Positions 1 through 8,776 of a stretch of DNA of 59,116 bases are shown piece after piece. Positions within the stretch are counted from its first letter, which is position 1. Every line of letters begins with the position of its first letter. The stretch is from Deltaproteobacteria bacterium (GTDB lineage: Bacteria > Myxococcota_A > Polyangia > JAAYKL01). The position numbers were made by a program, and so were the translations under genes. The stretch is from the NCBI GenBank assembly GCA_016935665.1, contig JAFGQN010000130.1:1-59116 (forward strand), written 5' to 3'. Under the pieces are notes generated by a model that saw nothing but the letters and a program-made list of their open reading frames with translations, was not told the DNA's origin and did not search any database.

Positions 1-11
1 GCTGAGAGCGG

Positions 12-28
12 CCGGGCATAAAGCCCGG
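12..28. repeat. GC-rich hairpin
   Basis: CCGGGC (12-17), loop ATAAA, GCCCGG (23-28): a perfect 6-bp stem. No T-run follows on either strand, so it is a weak terminator candidate. It could be the end of a palindromic repeat cut by the window edge. No second copy was noticed. Confidence 0.4.
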
Positions 29-165
29 TCCCTACATCTTTTAGAAAACATTTCATTCTTGCGATTGCCCTGTTTCAGTGGTTGGGCCTGGTTGCTTTTT
101 CAAGCGGATTGTGAGAGGCTCCTCTGGCTTTTTTCCGCATTTTTACGCTTATAAGGAATAACGAT

Positions 166-1200
166 TTGATACTTAAAGGAGAAATTGCTCCAGTTGCAAA
201 AGGGCTCAAAGGCTGGGTTCTGAATGCGCAGGCGCCAGGGCAGCGTTTGAAAATGGTGTTGTCCATCAACGGTATTCCCGTTGAAACAAGCCGCAACTGG
301 CGATACAGGTCCACACTCCGTGAGAATGGCACTCATCCCACAGGCAGGTGCGGTTTCCAGTTTGGATATGATGTGTGCAAATTAAAAAGTGGGGACGTGC
401 TCGATATATGCGAAAAGTCATCGGGGACCCGTCTTGAGGGCGCGCCATTTACCTATGCTTCAAGGCCACTCTATTTTATGCATATTCCCAAAACCGCCGG
501 GTCTGCAGTAAATGCGGTCATGATGCGAAAAATGGGCCCACAAAACAGTGTTGTGCATATAAATCGAAACAATCTCAAAAAGGGGCTGTCCCGTGAGATA
601 CCGTATAAAAAATTTGTGTCTGGCCACATGCGCATTCACGAGGTCATGACCACGCTCGATATCTCATCCTTTTGTAAAGCGACCCTGCTTCGGGATCCCT
701 TTAAACGCCTCATTTCGAACATCGCATGGTCCAGACGACTGGCCGAACCCGAGATGCAAACGCGTTTCGAATTTCTATCCAGGAAACAACAGACGCAGGC
801 CCTGTATTTGAAGAGTCTGGATTTGGCCAACATGAAGGATATTCAGAAACTCGTTGACAATAAAGATCTCAAAACACATAACGCCTTCGATAACATTCAA
901 ACCCGCATGCTGTTGCCCAATGGCATCACCGGAAATCTCACGACGCAGCACCTCGGGTTCGCGCAACAGACGCTGAAATTGTTCGACGTTGTGGGCATTA
1001 ACGAACAGCTGGAGTCATTCGTGCAGGCGGTTTGCGAACAGTTGTCAATCCCGGTCGCGCCCACCGAACTGAAACGGGTCAACGTGCAGAAAAACAACTT
1101 TGGCCTGGACCCGCAAAACCCAGAGCTTAAACAGATTTTACGCCCCCTTTACCAGGTGGATGAGGAACTGTACCAGCTCGTGAAAAACCGCCTTCGCTGA
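166..1200 (+). CDS. PAPS-dependent sulfotransferase (Sulfotransfer_2-like)
   Basis: Transfers sulfate from PAPS to a hydroxyl or amine acceptor, by analogy with carbohydrate sulfotransferases of the heparan-sulfate 2-O type. The 5'-phosphosulfate-binding loop is HIPKTAGSAVN (about residues 106-116) and the 3'-phosphate site is RDPFKRLISN (about 176-185). About 100 N-terminal residues come before the catalytic fold and are unassigned. There is no signal peptide, so it is cytosolic or peripheral. The start is TTG at 166, with AAGGAA 7-9 bases upstream; no in-frame ATG precedes the core. It stands alone on the plus strand. The APS kinase gene at 33.9 kb could supply its PAPS, and polysaccharide genes near 53-58 kb are possible acceptors; both links are inference. 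Acceptor unknown. Family assignment is good. Confidence 0.8.
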   Translation: MILKGEIAPVAKGLKGWVLNAQAPGQRLKMVLSINGIPVETSRNWRYRSTLRENGTHPTGRCGFQFGYDVCKLKSGDVLDICEKSSGTRLEGAPFTYASRPLYFMHIPKTAGSAVNAVMMRKMGPQNSVVHINRNNLKKGLSREIPYKKFVSGHMRIHEVMTTLDISSFCKATLLRDPFKRLISNIAWSRRLAEPEMQTRFEFLSRKQQTQALYLKSLDLANMKDIQKLVDNKDLKTHNAFDNIQTRMLLPNGITGNLTTQHLGFAQQTLKLFDVVGINEQLESFVQAVCEQLSIPVAPTELKRVNVQKNNFGLDPQNPELKQILRPLYQVDEELYQLVKNRLR

Positions 1201-1242
1201 AATTCGCTCATCAATACACCATTTATGCGAATTCAATTTTTT
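1201..1242 (+). terminator. Likely intrinsic terminator of the sulfotransferase gene
   Basis: AATTCGC (1201-1207) pairs with GCGAATT (1227-1233) over a 19-base loop, followed by six T (1237-1242). It directly follows the TGA of the sulfotransferase gene. The loop is long and the stem AT-rich, so strength is uncertain. Confidence 0.45.
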
Positions 1243-1253
1243 ACGTGCTGTAA

Positions 1254-3008
1254 TTAAAACAGTTGGAAAAGCGATTGGGTGGACCGTTTGGGTTGCAGCG
1301 AACATCCCTCTATGGCAGCTGCGCCGGAGGTTGCCGTAGCGGATGCGGTGGTCGATGATACGGAAGATGCAGTACCGGTATCGTCATCACTTCCGTTGAT
1401 GGGAACGGTATCTGAATCCTGTGGCGCGACGTCCGGGTTCAGTTGGGGGTGGGACAGATTCACCACGGCGTCCAGGTCATAGCCCGACCCCGCTTCGTTG
1501 AAGGTGATGCCGGTGCTTTGGTCGGTAATTTTTACAAACCGAATCCCATTGCGCTGATCAAAACCGGGGTCGCTCAACGCCAGATCCACCAGAATATCCC
1601 CACTGCCCAATGCCACATCGATATACGGCCCATCCCGCATCGCCGCCACCGACACCAGGGCCACCTCATCGCCCCGCAAACTGCTCACTATCCACAAATC
1701 GTCGCCAGGACCATCCGCAACGGGAATTGCTTCGCCCATATCGATGGTGATGCTGCCCATCTTCCCCAGTGCATACCCGTATCCATCGGGCATCCCCAAC
1801 GCATCCGACGTTACGGTTTCGTTTTCGTAGCCCACCATTTCCACATATGCATTGCTGATGTCCTGCATCTGGGTCATTTCACTGATTTGAAACCCGGCGG
1901 TCATGGCCGAGTTGTGCTGCAGGGCGAAATCAACGCGTGTGGCCGCACCCGCCACCCAGACATTTTCCAAAGTCATGGGCTGATACCCAGGGGCCCATGC
2001 GGTCACTTCATAAGCACCCTCCAAAAGCACGCGGTGATAGTCTCCCAGGGGTACATCAGTAAATACAGGGGCACCTTCCGGTTCCACCGTAATCATGGCG
2101 TGCAGTGGAACTCCGGTCTCCGCATCGGTAACCACTCCCTTGACGCCGCGAAGTGCCCACGCAAAAAAGGATCGCAACGCGGGTTCGTGAACGTCCCATA
2201 CCAAATCATCTTTTTGGGTCAGCTCAATGGTCCAGTCCAGCGTCCCCGCCGTGCCCAGAGACCAGTCATTCAAATCTCCTGAAATCTGATACCAATCCCA
2301 TCCAAATACCACCTGATAATCACTGGTTCCGGCGTAGTCCAGACCGATGGCGTCAATCAATTCCTCATCAAGGGGGTGAAACGGGGAGTAATTCCACGGT
2401 CCATTCACATAGTTGGAAAGAGTGTGATAACTCAGTCCCATCACAAAGGCATTTTGCAGCCCCAATTCGCGAAGCGCCCGGGACTCCGGTTCGGAAAACG
2501 GCCTGAACAAATTGGTTTGGCTCCAGCCAAATCCAAAATTGCGGTTAATATCAACAAAATTGGCGTTGGTGCGCATGGCCGGTGACGCATTGTACCCGTC
2601 TGGATTGATCAGGGGCACAAAGGTGAATTCGATGCTGTCCACAAAGCCTCTCAGTTGCGTATCGGTATCGTAGCCCCAAAGCAGCCATTCGATAGTGTGC
2701 AGCACCTCGGCAACCGACTGACATTCGTTTCCGTGAATGCCACCGATAATTCGAATTTCCGGTTCCATCTGTTCAGTCTGCACCTGGCTGGATATGCGCA
2801 AGGCATTGAGGGGCCGTCCTTCCACAGATGCGCCAATGATTTGATAGTCCACCAGCTGGGGATAGTGCTCTGTCCACGTCAATAGCTGGGATTCAATTTC
2901 ATCTACAGATGGAAATCCGTCGCACTTGGCTGTCGCACGGGACACGATAAACCCCACAATAAGATTAACCAGGACAATCCGAAAAACGTGGGAGTTCCGC
3001 AACGTCAC
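1254..3008 (-). CDS. Secreted M14-family zinc carboxypeptidase
   Basis: Zinc metallopeptidase expected to trim peptides outside the cytoplasm. An N-terminal hydrophobic segment (about 8-25) ends near ATAKC, a signal peptide. Zinc ligands fit His92 and Glu95 (HGNE) and His195 (SYHT); Glu262 (TIELT) fits the catalytic glutamate, and NRNF holds the substrate-binding arginine. After the catalytic domain (about 35-290) comes a carboxypeptidase-regulatory-like beta domain (about 292-365), then a beta-rich region (about 370-530). The Ser/Thr/Ala-rich tail contains GCS, similar to the start of a sorting tag but with no membrane segment or Arg cluster after it. Its start overlaps the stop of the upstream histidine kinase by 4 bases, so the two are coupled. 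Length (584) exceeds the catalytic domain because of the C-terminal beta domains. Confidence 0.88.
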   Translation of the reverse strand: MTLRNSHVFRIVLVNLIVGFIVSRATAKCDGFPSVDEIESQLLTWTEHYPQLVDYQIIGASVEGRPLNALRISSQVQTEQMEPEIRIIGGIHGNECQSVAEVLHTIEWLLWGYDTDTQLRGFVDSIEFTFVPLINPDGYNASPAMRTNANFVDINRNFGFGWSQTNLFRPFSEPESRALRELGLQNAFVMGLSYHTLSNYVNGPWNYSPFHPLDEELIDAIGLDYAGTSDYQVVFGWDWYQISGDLNDWSLGTAGTLDWTIELTQKDDLVWDVHEPALRSFFAWALRGVKGVVTDAETGVPLHAMITVEPEGAPVFTDVPLGDYHRVLLEGAYEVTAWAPGYQPMTLENVWVAGAATRVDFALQHNSAMTAGFQISEMTQMQDISNAYVEMVGYENETVTSDALGMPDGYGYALGKMGSITIDMGEAIPVADGPGDDLWIVSSLRGDEVALVSVAAMRDGPYIDVALGSGDILVDLALSDPGFDQRNGIRFVKITDQSTGITFNEAGSGYDLDAVVNLSHPQLNPDVAPQDSDTVPINGSDDDTGTASSVSSTTASATATSGAAAIEGCSLQPKRSTQSLFQLF

Positions 3009-4648
3009 TCAAGAACCTTTTTGACTCTGGTAACCAGCGTCTCCACATCAAAGGGCTTGTGCAGTATGTTTGGCTCGTCACTCAGGTTGCAGTCTGCCAG
3101 CATGTCGGGACCATAACCCGTCATATACAACACCCGCATCCCCGGCGCCCGGGCACAAAGTTCGTCGGCCAGTTGCTTGCCATCGAGCTCCGGCAGAATC
3201 ACATCCGCCAACAGAAGATTAAATCGGTTTCGATGCAGATGCATCATCGCCCGGGCTTCCTGCACTCCAGACGCCATCTCCACCGCATACCCCTGTTGCG
3301 TCAACAGCCGGCGCACCAGACGGCACATCCGCTTGTCGTCATCAACCACCAGAACCCGCTTGCCATTGCTGGGCATCGCAGCTGGGCCGGACATCGCTTC
3401 GATGGCGTCGGACATTGAAAGCAGGGGAAACCACACTGAAAAAGTGGTCCCCTGCCGGGGATGAGTCTCCACCTTGATGTAACTGTCATGCTGCTTTGCA
3501 ATTCCCCATACAGTGGACAATCCCAGCCCGGTACCGTCCAGTTTTTTAGTACTGAAAAACGGCTCGAAAATATGTTCTTGCGTTTCTTCGTCCATTCCCC
3601 GGCCGTCATCGATGACGGTCAATATCACGTACTTGCCAGGGGGAATGCGACTCCAGCGGGTTTGCAGCTCGTGTTCCAGTTCGCGCACCTCTGTTTGTAC
3701 CAATATCCTGCCGCGACCGGAAATGGCGTCACCCGCGTTGATGAACAGATTCAGCAGAATCTGTTTCAATTGCGCCCCGTCTCCCAGAATGTCGCAGGCA
3801 TCACTGGAATACGCATATTCGATATAAATGCTTTCCGGCACCAGTCGCCGGACCAGTTGAGCGGTATCCCGAATAATGTCGTTGAGATTCAGCCGCTCCT
3901 TTTGCACATGCTGTTTTTGGCCAAATGTGAGCAGTTGCTGCGTGATTTCCCTGGCGCTGTGAGCCGATGCCAGAATCTCCCGCATATCTTCGAGAATCGG
4001 ATGCGATGGACCCAGCTGTTCAATCACCACTTCACTGTAACCAATAATGGGCGACAGCAGATTGTTAAAATCGTGCGCCACACCTGCGGCCAGCCGCCCC
4101 ACGGACTCCACCCGCCTGGCGTGGCGCAGCTGTTCCGCTAGCACCTCCCGGTCATTTTCCAGAGCCACTCTATCGCTAATATCAATCAATACGCCGCGGA
4201 TTCCCTGAAACACACCGTTTACAAAAATACCCTCCGAATAAATCAGCGATTCAAACTCGCTGCCATCCCGCCGTACGCCGACATACTCGTTACCGGTGGA
4301 TTTAATCCCTCTGCGACGCGCTTCGAACCCTTCTTTCATGCGATGCAAAGAATCCTGGCGCAACACATCGTATATTTGCTTCCGATACAGCACTTCATGG
4401 AGCTCGTATCCAAACTGGGCCAGGCTTCTGGCGTTGACCCGGGTTAAATAGCCATCGCTATCGGTTTCAAAAGCGGGAAGCGGCAAAAACTCAAATAATT
4501 CGTCATACATGCGGTTGGTGAGCGTGTCCGAGGCGGCCCCGGGCGATACACTTTTGGCCGTATCCGACATTCCGCGCATTAAATTCAATTCCCGTTGGAG
4601 CCGTTTGATATACTGAATGAGTTCCTCACGACTTAGATGGTCATACAT
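3005..4648 (-). CDS. PAS-containing hybrid sensor histidine kinase with receiver domain
   Basis: Signal transduction kinase. Order: short coiled-coil N-terminus, PAS/PAC (about 40-165), HisKA with the H-box GVAHDFNNLL (about residue 190), HATPase with DGRGMD and GTGLGLS boxes, and a C-terminal receiver with RVLVVDDD and the phospho-acceptor aspartate in LLADVILPE. No transmembrane helix is visible, so sensing is probably cytoplasmic through PAS. ATG at 4648 is preferred because GGGGAAG precedes it at good spacing; an upstream in-frame start would add 12 residues. No separate response regulator with an output domain is adjacent, so its target is unknown. The last 4 bases overlap the carboxypeptidase start, which implies co-expression. 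Confidence 0.88.
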   Translation of the reverse strand: MYDHLSREELIQYIKRLQRELNLMRGMSDTAKSVSPGAASDTLTNRMYDELFEFLPLPAFETDSDGYLTRVNARSLAQFGYELHEVLYRKQIYDVLRQDSLHRMKEGFEARRRGIKSTGNEYVGVRRDGSEFESLIYSEGIFVNGVFQGIRGVLIDISDRVALENDREVLAEQLRHARRVESVGRLAAGVAHDFNNLLSPIIGYSEVVIEQLGPSHPILEDMREILASAHSAREITQQLLTFGQKQHVQKERLNLNDIIRDTAQLVRRLVPESIYIEYAYSSDACDILGDGAQLKQILLNLFINAGDAISGRGRILVQTEVRELEHELQTRWSRIPPGKYVILTVIDDGRGMDEETQEHIFEPFFSTKKLDGTGLGLSTVWGIAKQHDSYIKVETHPRQGTTFSVWFPLLSMSDAIEAMSGPAAMPSNGKRVLVVDDDKRMCRLVRRLLTQQGYAVEMASGVQEARAMMHLHRNRFNLLLADVILPELDGKQLADELCARAPGMRVLYMTGYGPDMLADCNLSDEPNILHKPFDVETLVTRVKKVLE

Positions 4649-4771
4649 ACTGCTTCCCCGCTGTAAAATGGCGCCGATAATCAAACTGAGAAATATCGAT
4701 AAGACAGGCTTTATTCATATTTGTCAAATTTGATTCCCCAAAAACCATAAATTCCCCAGTGGCCCACCTGC

Positions 4772-5818
4772 TTAAAGATTCTGCCACTTTGCACTCGACG
4801 CCACGGCAAATTTACGTCGATACGCGGACGGCGATACGCCACATACCCTGACGAACAACTTGCTGAAGGTGGCTGCATCCCCGTATCCCACCGCTTCGGT
4901 AATCTGCTCGACAGTCTGATTGTCTGTTTCCAAAATACGTTTCGCCGCTTCGATGCGCAAATTCTGCAAATACGATTTCGGGCTGCAACCGGTGGCTGAT
5001 TTAAATCGACGTTCAAATGTCCGTCGGCCCAGCCCGGCCCGATGCGCCAAATCCATCACAGTGACGGGCAAATAGTACGCACAATCCATGTAATCCTGTA
5101 TGGTAGCGATTTCATTGTCGTTATGGTCTTTTTCCTGCAAAAAAACCGTGTAAGGCAACTGACTGTCTGTTTCAAAATCCCGCATCATCACTTTGGCCGA
5201 CTGGACGGCGATTTCCCGACCCGCAAAACGCTCCACCAGATGCAGGCACAAATTCATGGCGCCGTGGCTGCCGCCGGAGGTGAAAAGAGTGCCCTCGTCG
5301 GTAAGCAGTCGATGAGGCGTTACGTTTACTCGGGGATGCATCCGCTGTAACCGTTTGGCGGCGCCCCAGTGCGTGGTGGCCATCTTGCCATCCAAAAGTC
5401 CCGTGGCGGCAAGAACAAACGCCCCGGTGCACAGACTGGCCAATGCGCCCCCCCGCTCATGCTGCCCACGAAGCCACGACACCACATCCCGCAATGTCTC
5501 AATATTACAGGTGTTTCCAATTAAAGCGGTAATGACCACCAAATCCGCATTGTGCACATCATGCATTGCGCCGTGGACTGCAATATGGGGAATTCCCGCA
5601 CACAGCACCGGGCGACCATCCGGCGACACCAGCTTCACATCAAACACCGGTGATTCCGGAATGCGCTGGATACGGTTCCACATAACGCCCGCAGTGGAAA
5701 AGACATCGGTTGCCGTGGCCACCGCCGAAAGCATTGTGCCCGGCAATGCCAACACCGCCACTGTGGGACGGTGACGGTCGCTCTTCGTTGTGAAAGCCGA
5801 ATTCGGTACATCTGTCAT
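4772..5818 (-). CDS. GlxA-family transcriptional regulator (DJ-1/PfpI-like domain + AraC HTH)
   Basis: Transcription factor with an N-terminal amidotransferase-like domain (about 20-190, including ASLCTGAFVLAATGLL around the nucleophile-elbow cysteine) and a C-terminal AraC double helix-turn-helix (about 235-335; AHRAGLGRRTFERRF and VGYGDAATFSKLF). ATG at 5818 is chosen because homology starts just after it and AAAGGA lies about 11 bases upstream; an open frame extends 58 residues further but looks non-coding. It is divergent from the AhpD-like gene at 6011, with about 190 bases between, so it probably regulates that gene and the following oxidoreductase. The ligand is unknown. Confidence 0.85.
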   Translation of the reverse strand: MTDVPNSAFTTKSDRHRPTVAVLALPGTMLSAVATATDVFSTAGVMWNRIQRIPESPVFDVKLVSPDGRPVLCAGIPHIAVHGAMHDVHNADLVVITALIGNTCNIETLRDVVSWLRGQHERGGALASLCTGAFVLAATGLLDGKMATTHWGAAKRLQRMHPRVNVTPHRLLTDEGTLFTSGGSHGAMNLCLHLVERFAGREIAVQSAKVMMRDFETDSQLPYTVFLQEKDHNDNEIATIQDYMDCAYYLPVTVMDLAHRAGLGRRTFERRFKSATGCSPKSYLQNLRIEAAKRILETDNQTVEQITEAVGYGDAATFSKLFVRVCGVSPSAYRRKFAVASSAKWQNL

Positions 5819-6010
5819 ATATCTACTTTTCCTTTGGTCTGTTGATCTCTGGCTTCCCACATTATTCCGTGGGGAACAACTGACGCATTCAACCATATTT
5901 TTGTCGTTTGCGCCAATGGGATTGTGCGGAGCGTTTCGTAGACTGACGGCAGAACATATGGAACCCGTCAACGTGTCAGACCCACGACACATTAAGAGGA
6001 GATGTCACCA

Positions 6011-6520
6011 ATGAAAATTAAAACCGAAAACAGCACAACAACAACAGACCCCTTCGCTGCGTTGTATCGCAGCTTCGCCGAAAAAGGATTGCCCATTCCG
6101 GCGCCGCTGGAACTAATGAGTGCGTCGAAACCGCTGTTTGAAGTGTTTCGCACGTATCTGGGCCATTATGTTTCCAATCCGTCGCTTTCTCCCAAACTGC
6201 TGGCCTGCATCCGATATGCTGTGGCGCATCGTTCTGATTTCGACGCCTGTATTGCGTTTAATCGGGAAGTATTGTCATTGCACGGTATTCAGAAAGAACT
6301 TGCCCTGCTGGAAAAAGCAGAGTGTCACGCAGTGCTGGATGATCGGGATTCGCGTATTTTTCATCTGGCCATGGACGCGATATTTCATCCCGATAAAGTC
6401 ACGGAGGAACGGCTGGCACAAATGAAACATCACGACATTTCGGAACAGACGCTCTTTGAGGCGGCCTATCACGGCGCAATGCTTCTGGCCACCGGACCAC
6501 TGGTACGTGCATTCGGGTGA
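6011..6520 (+). CDS. AhpD/carboxymuconolactone decarboxylase-like protein without CxxC
   Basis: A 169-residue all-alpha protein resembling the AhpD-like superfamily: helix pairs with AVAHRSDFDACIAFN in the place where peroxidase members carry CxxC. Only one cysteine (DAC) is present there, so a dithiol peroxidase mechanism is not supported. ATG at 6011 is preferred over 6002 because GAGGAGA sits 8 bases before 6011. Next to it lie the divergent GlxA-type regulator and, 87 bases downstream, an NAD(P)-binding protein, which suggests a small inducible detoxification or modification unit. Family call moderate; reaction unknown. Confidence 0.55.
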   Translation: MKIKTENSTTTTDPFAALYRSFAEKGLPIPAPLELMSASKPLFEVFRTYLGHYVSNPSLSPKLLACIRYAVAHRSDFDACIAFNREVLSLHGIQKELALLEKAECHAVLDDRDSRIFHLAMDAIFHPDKVTEERLAQMKHHDISEQTLFEAAYHGAMLLATGPLVRAFG

Positions 6521-6607
6521 ATGACATTCTTTTTCCTGGTGTAATATCACCAACACATTTTAAGACGTCCTGCAAAAAGTGGTTAAATGACTGCAGGGAG
6601 GAATAAT

Positions 6608-7279
6608 ATGAAGTGCATACTTTTAGGCGGAAGTGGCGAAGTGGGGCAGGCGGTGGCCAGGGCGTTGCTAAAGAGCAGTGTGTGTTCGCACCTGACGATG
6701 ATAGGACGTCGGTCGATGGACGTGTTTCAGGATGTCCCGAAGGTCGAACAGATTGTGGTGGATACATGCGATTCGGAGTTTGAGAACGTGGTCAAAGAAA
6801 AAGCGACCGGTTGCGATGTGGCGATTAGTTGTCTGGGGATTGGCAGTGGAACGGCCACAATGAGCGAAGCCGAGATGATGGCCGTTGAAGTCACTTTAGT
6901 GGGAAAATTTGCTCGGGGATGCTGGGCCGCAGGCATCCAGAGTTTTGAGCTTTTGACCGCTGCGGGCGTCAGCGAACACAGCGCCACATCGAGGATTAAA
7001 TATTTACGGGTGCTGGGTAAAAAGCTCCACACGGTTCTCGAAATTGGCTTTAAAAAAGTGGCGGTATTCAAACCGGGCATGATAGTGGGTAACGCCCACA
7101 CTCCCCTGTGGATGACTCTTTTCACCGCTCTGATTCCCGATGGTTTTGGTTTTGGGAACATTCGGCAGGAAGAACTGGCACAGGCCTTTGTGGCGCATCT
7201 GGAAACACAGTTGCACCGACAGACACCCCCGGTTGTGTACTATGGAAATAAAGAAATGAAACAACTGGTTAGGGGTTGA
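6608..7279 (+). CDS. NAD(P)-binding Rossmann oxidoreductase (SDR / TIP30-like)
   Basis: A 223-residue atypical short-chain dehydrogenase. The N-terminus carries the dinucleotide-binding loop GGSGEVGQAVARALL and the basic residues GRR that often mark NADPH preference. A weak SxxYK-like arrangement appears as SRIKYLRVLGKK, as in TIP30/HTATIP2 relatives; the active site is not certain. ATG at 6608 is chosen because GGGAGGAATAAT lies directly upstream. It probably belongs with the AhpD-like gene in front. Substrate unknown. Confidence 0.7.
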   Translation: MKCILLGGSGEVGQAVARALLKSSVCSHLTMIGRRSMDVFQDVPKVEQIVVDTCDSEFENVVKEKATGCDVAISCLGIGSGTATMSEAEMMAVEVTLVGKFARGCWAAGIQSFELLTAAGVSEHSATSRIKYLRVLGKKLHTVLEIGFKKVAVFKPGMIVGNAHTPLWMTLFTALIPDGFGFGNIRQEELAQAFVAHLETQLHRQTPPVVYYGNKEMKQLVRG

Positions 7280-7501
7280 CACACTGTCGGCAAAACGGGC
7301 CACAACCCAACTGCGCTAACCATCCTCCAACACTTCCAATCAAAGCGGGCGAGTGGCGGTGCTCACTGGTGGAAACAGACACCATCGCCATAAGCGAAGT
7401 CGCTCCCTGATTCAATGTTGCGATTAAGCCACTGATTCTCGCCAAACAGAATTCCCTTTATCCTTTTGCAGGTCCTTTCATGGCAAAGAATCCATTGTGA
7501 A

Positions 7502-8776
7502 TCAGTCGACTTCTCCATTCACGTATTTTGCGAGGGATTCCTTTAAATATGAGCGAGGGTAAATAAGTTCGACATAATCAACGGCCAGAGAATGCAGTTT
7601 TTGCACGAGGTCGGGATTTTCAAGCAACTCAACACATCGTGAAGCGAATGCCTGATCGTTGTCGACAACGGTAAGAAGTCCACTCATCACAACGTCTTCG
7701 GGTTGACCAGGAACACCATAACTGTATGAAACAACGGGACGGTGATGACAAATCGCTTCGGACACGTTCACATTCCCGCCTTCGCCAGACAGCATTGGAC
7801 ACACTACAATTTGCGCCTGTTCATAAACAGCGGAGACATCGTCCACTTCTCCAATGACTTCAACGCCGCGCCTGGGCAGGCCCAGCTGAGCCTGAGTCTC
7901 GTCCAATCCCTTGCCGGCAAGTATCAGACATACATCCGGAACTTTTTTCTTTATGATGGGAAAAACAGTGTGGAGAAAACGCTTCAAATCCATGAGGTTG
8001 AAAGAGTGATGATACGTGTCGACAAACCCGATGGTATGCGTATTGGGCAGTGGCACCGCCTTTTGGGGCTCTGGACGACAATACGCCACATTTTGCACGG
8101 AATGCGTGTTGTGCAAAGGAAGACCTTTTGCATCCACGTCTGCGAACACCAGGTTGACATCTGCATTTTCGGCGATATTTCTTTCGAAGTGTCTTGCGAA
8201 ACGCGCTTTCAAACTTTTCATCGCATTGGGGGTGCCCAGTTTTATCCGCGTTGAGGGCCGATTATCAAATTCAACGATAATACGTCCGGCGCGCACATAT
8301 TGACTTAAGGAACAATACAGTTCCGGGGAACGAAAAACGGCGACGTCATACCATTTTTAACTGAGCTGTTCAATTCTGTCGTATGAGGACTCGACAAGAC
8401 CACCAAAAAGCCGGTCCATTCGCAATGCGCGCGCTACTGATTTTTCCAGGGGATTGCCAAGAGCAGGTGAGGAATTCGCCGACAATTCCTTTGTTGAAAG
8501 AGGGAAATGAGTCACATTCAGATTGCGTTGTTTCATTTTTTCAATAGCGAAGCGAATACTCTCGCTTTCCTCACACGCCACCACCACATCGAGCTTCCCC
8601 AGGCTGTTCAGTGCATCGATTATCATTCCAGTACGTTGCGCGTAGCCATCGTTCGCAGGCTCGTCTGGCCACGGGATAAGAGCGAGAACTTTCTTTGGCG
8701 CGGTTTTTTGTTTCTCTGACAAATCATACCTCTCGCATCTGAGGTCCCCTTGCAGGAAAACAGTCCAGCCTGTCAC
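7502..8776 (-). pseudogene. Family 4 glycosyltransferase interrupted by one in-frame TAA
   Basis: One reading frame from GTG at 8776 to 7502, broken only by TAA at 8357-8359. Before the stop: residues 1-139 with an N-terminal GT-B start (KKVLALIPWPDEPANDGYAQR). After it, without change of frame: YDVAVFRSPEL and a C-terminal GT4 domain with GFVDTYHHSFN, LAGKG, EVIGEVDD and the donor-site segment GGNVNVSEAICHHRPVV. Joined, it would be about 424 residues, normal for the family. The GTG start overlaps the TGA of the NRPS-PKS gene by 4 bases, so it was co-translated and may have glycosylated that product or a cell-surface glycan. A CAA or AAA to TAA change would explain the stop. A GTG at 8296 could start a C-terminal-only product, probably inactive. 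Sequencing error is the main alternative. Confidence 0.8.

Noticed and set aside
1443-2282. 279-codon plus-strand frame in the carboxypeptidase gene
   Set aside because: Antisense shadow; no ribosome site and no family features.
8296-8296. GTG at 8296 as the true start of a separate glycosyltransferase
   Set aside because: Coding similarity continues in the same frame upstream to the TAA and beyond it (YDVAVFRSPEL), so this is a break in one gene.
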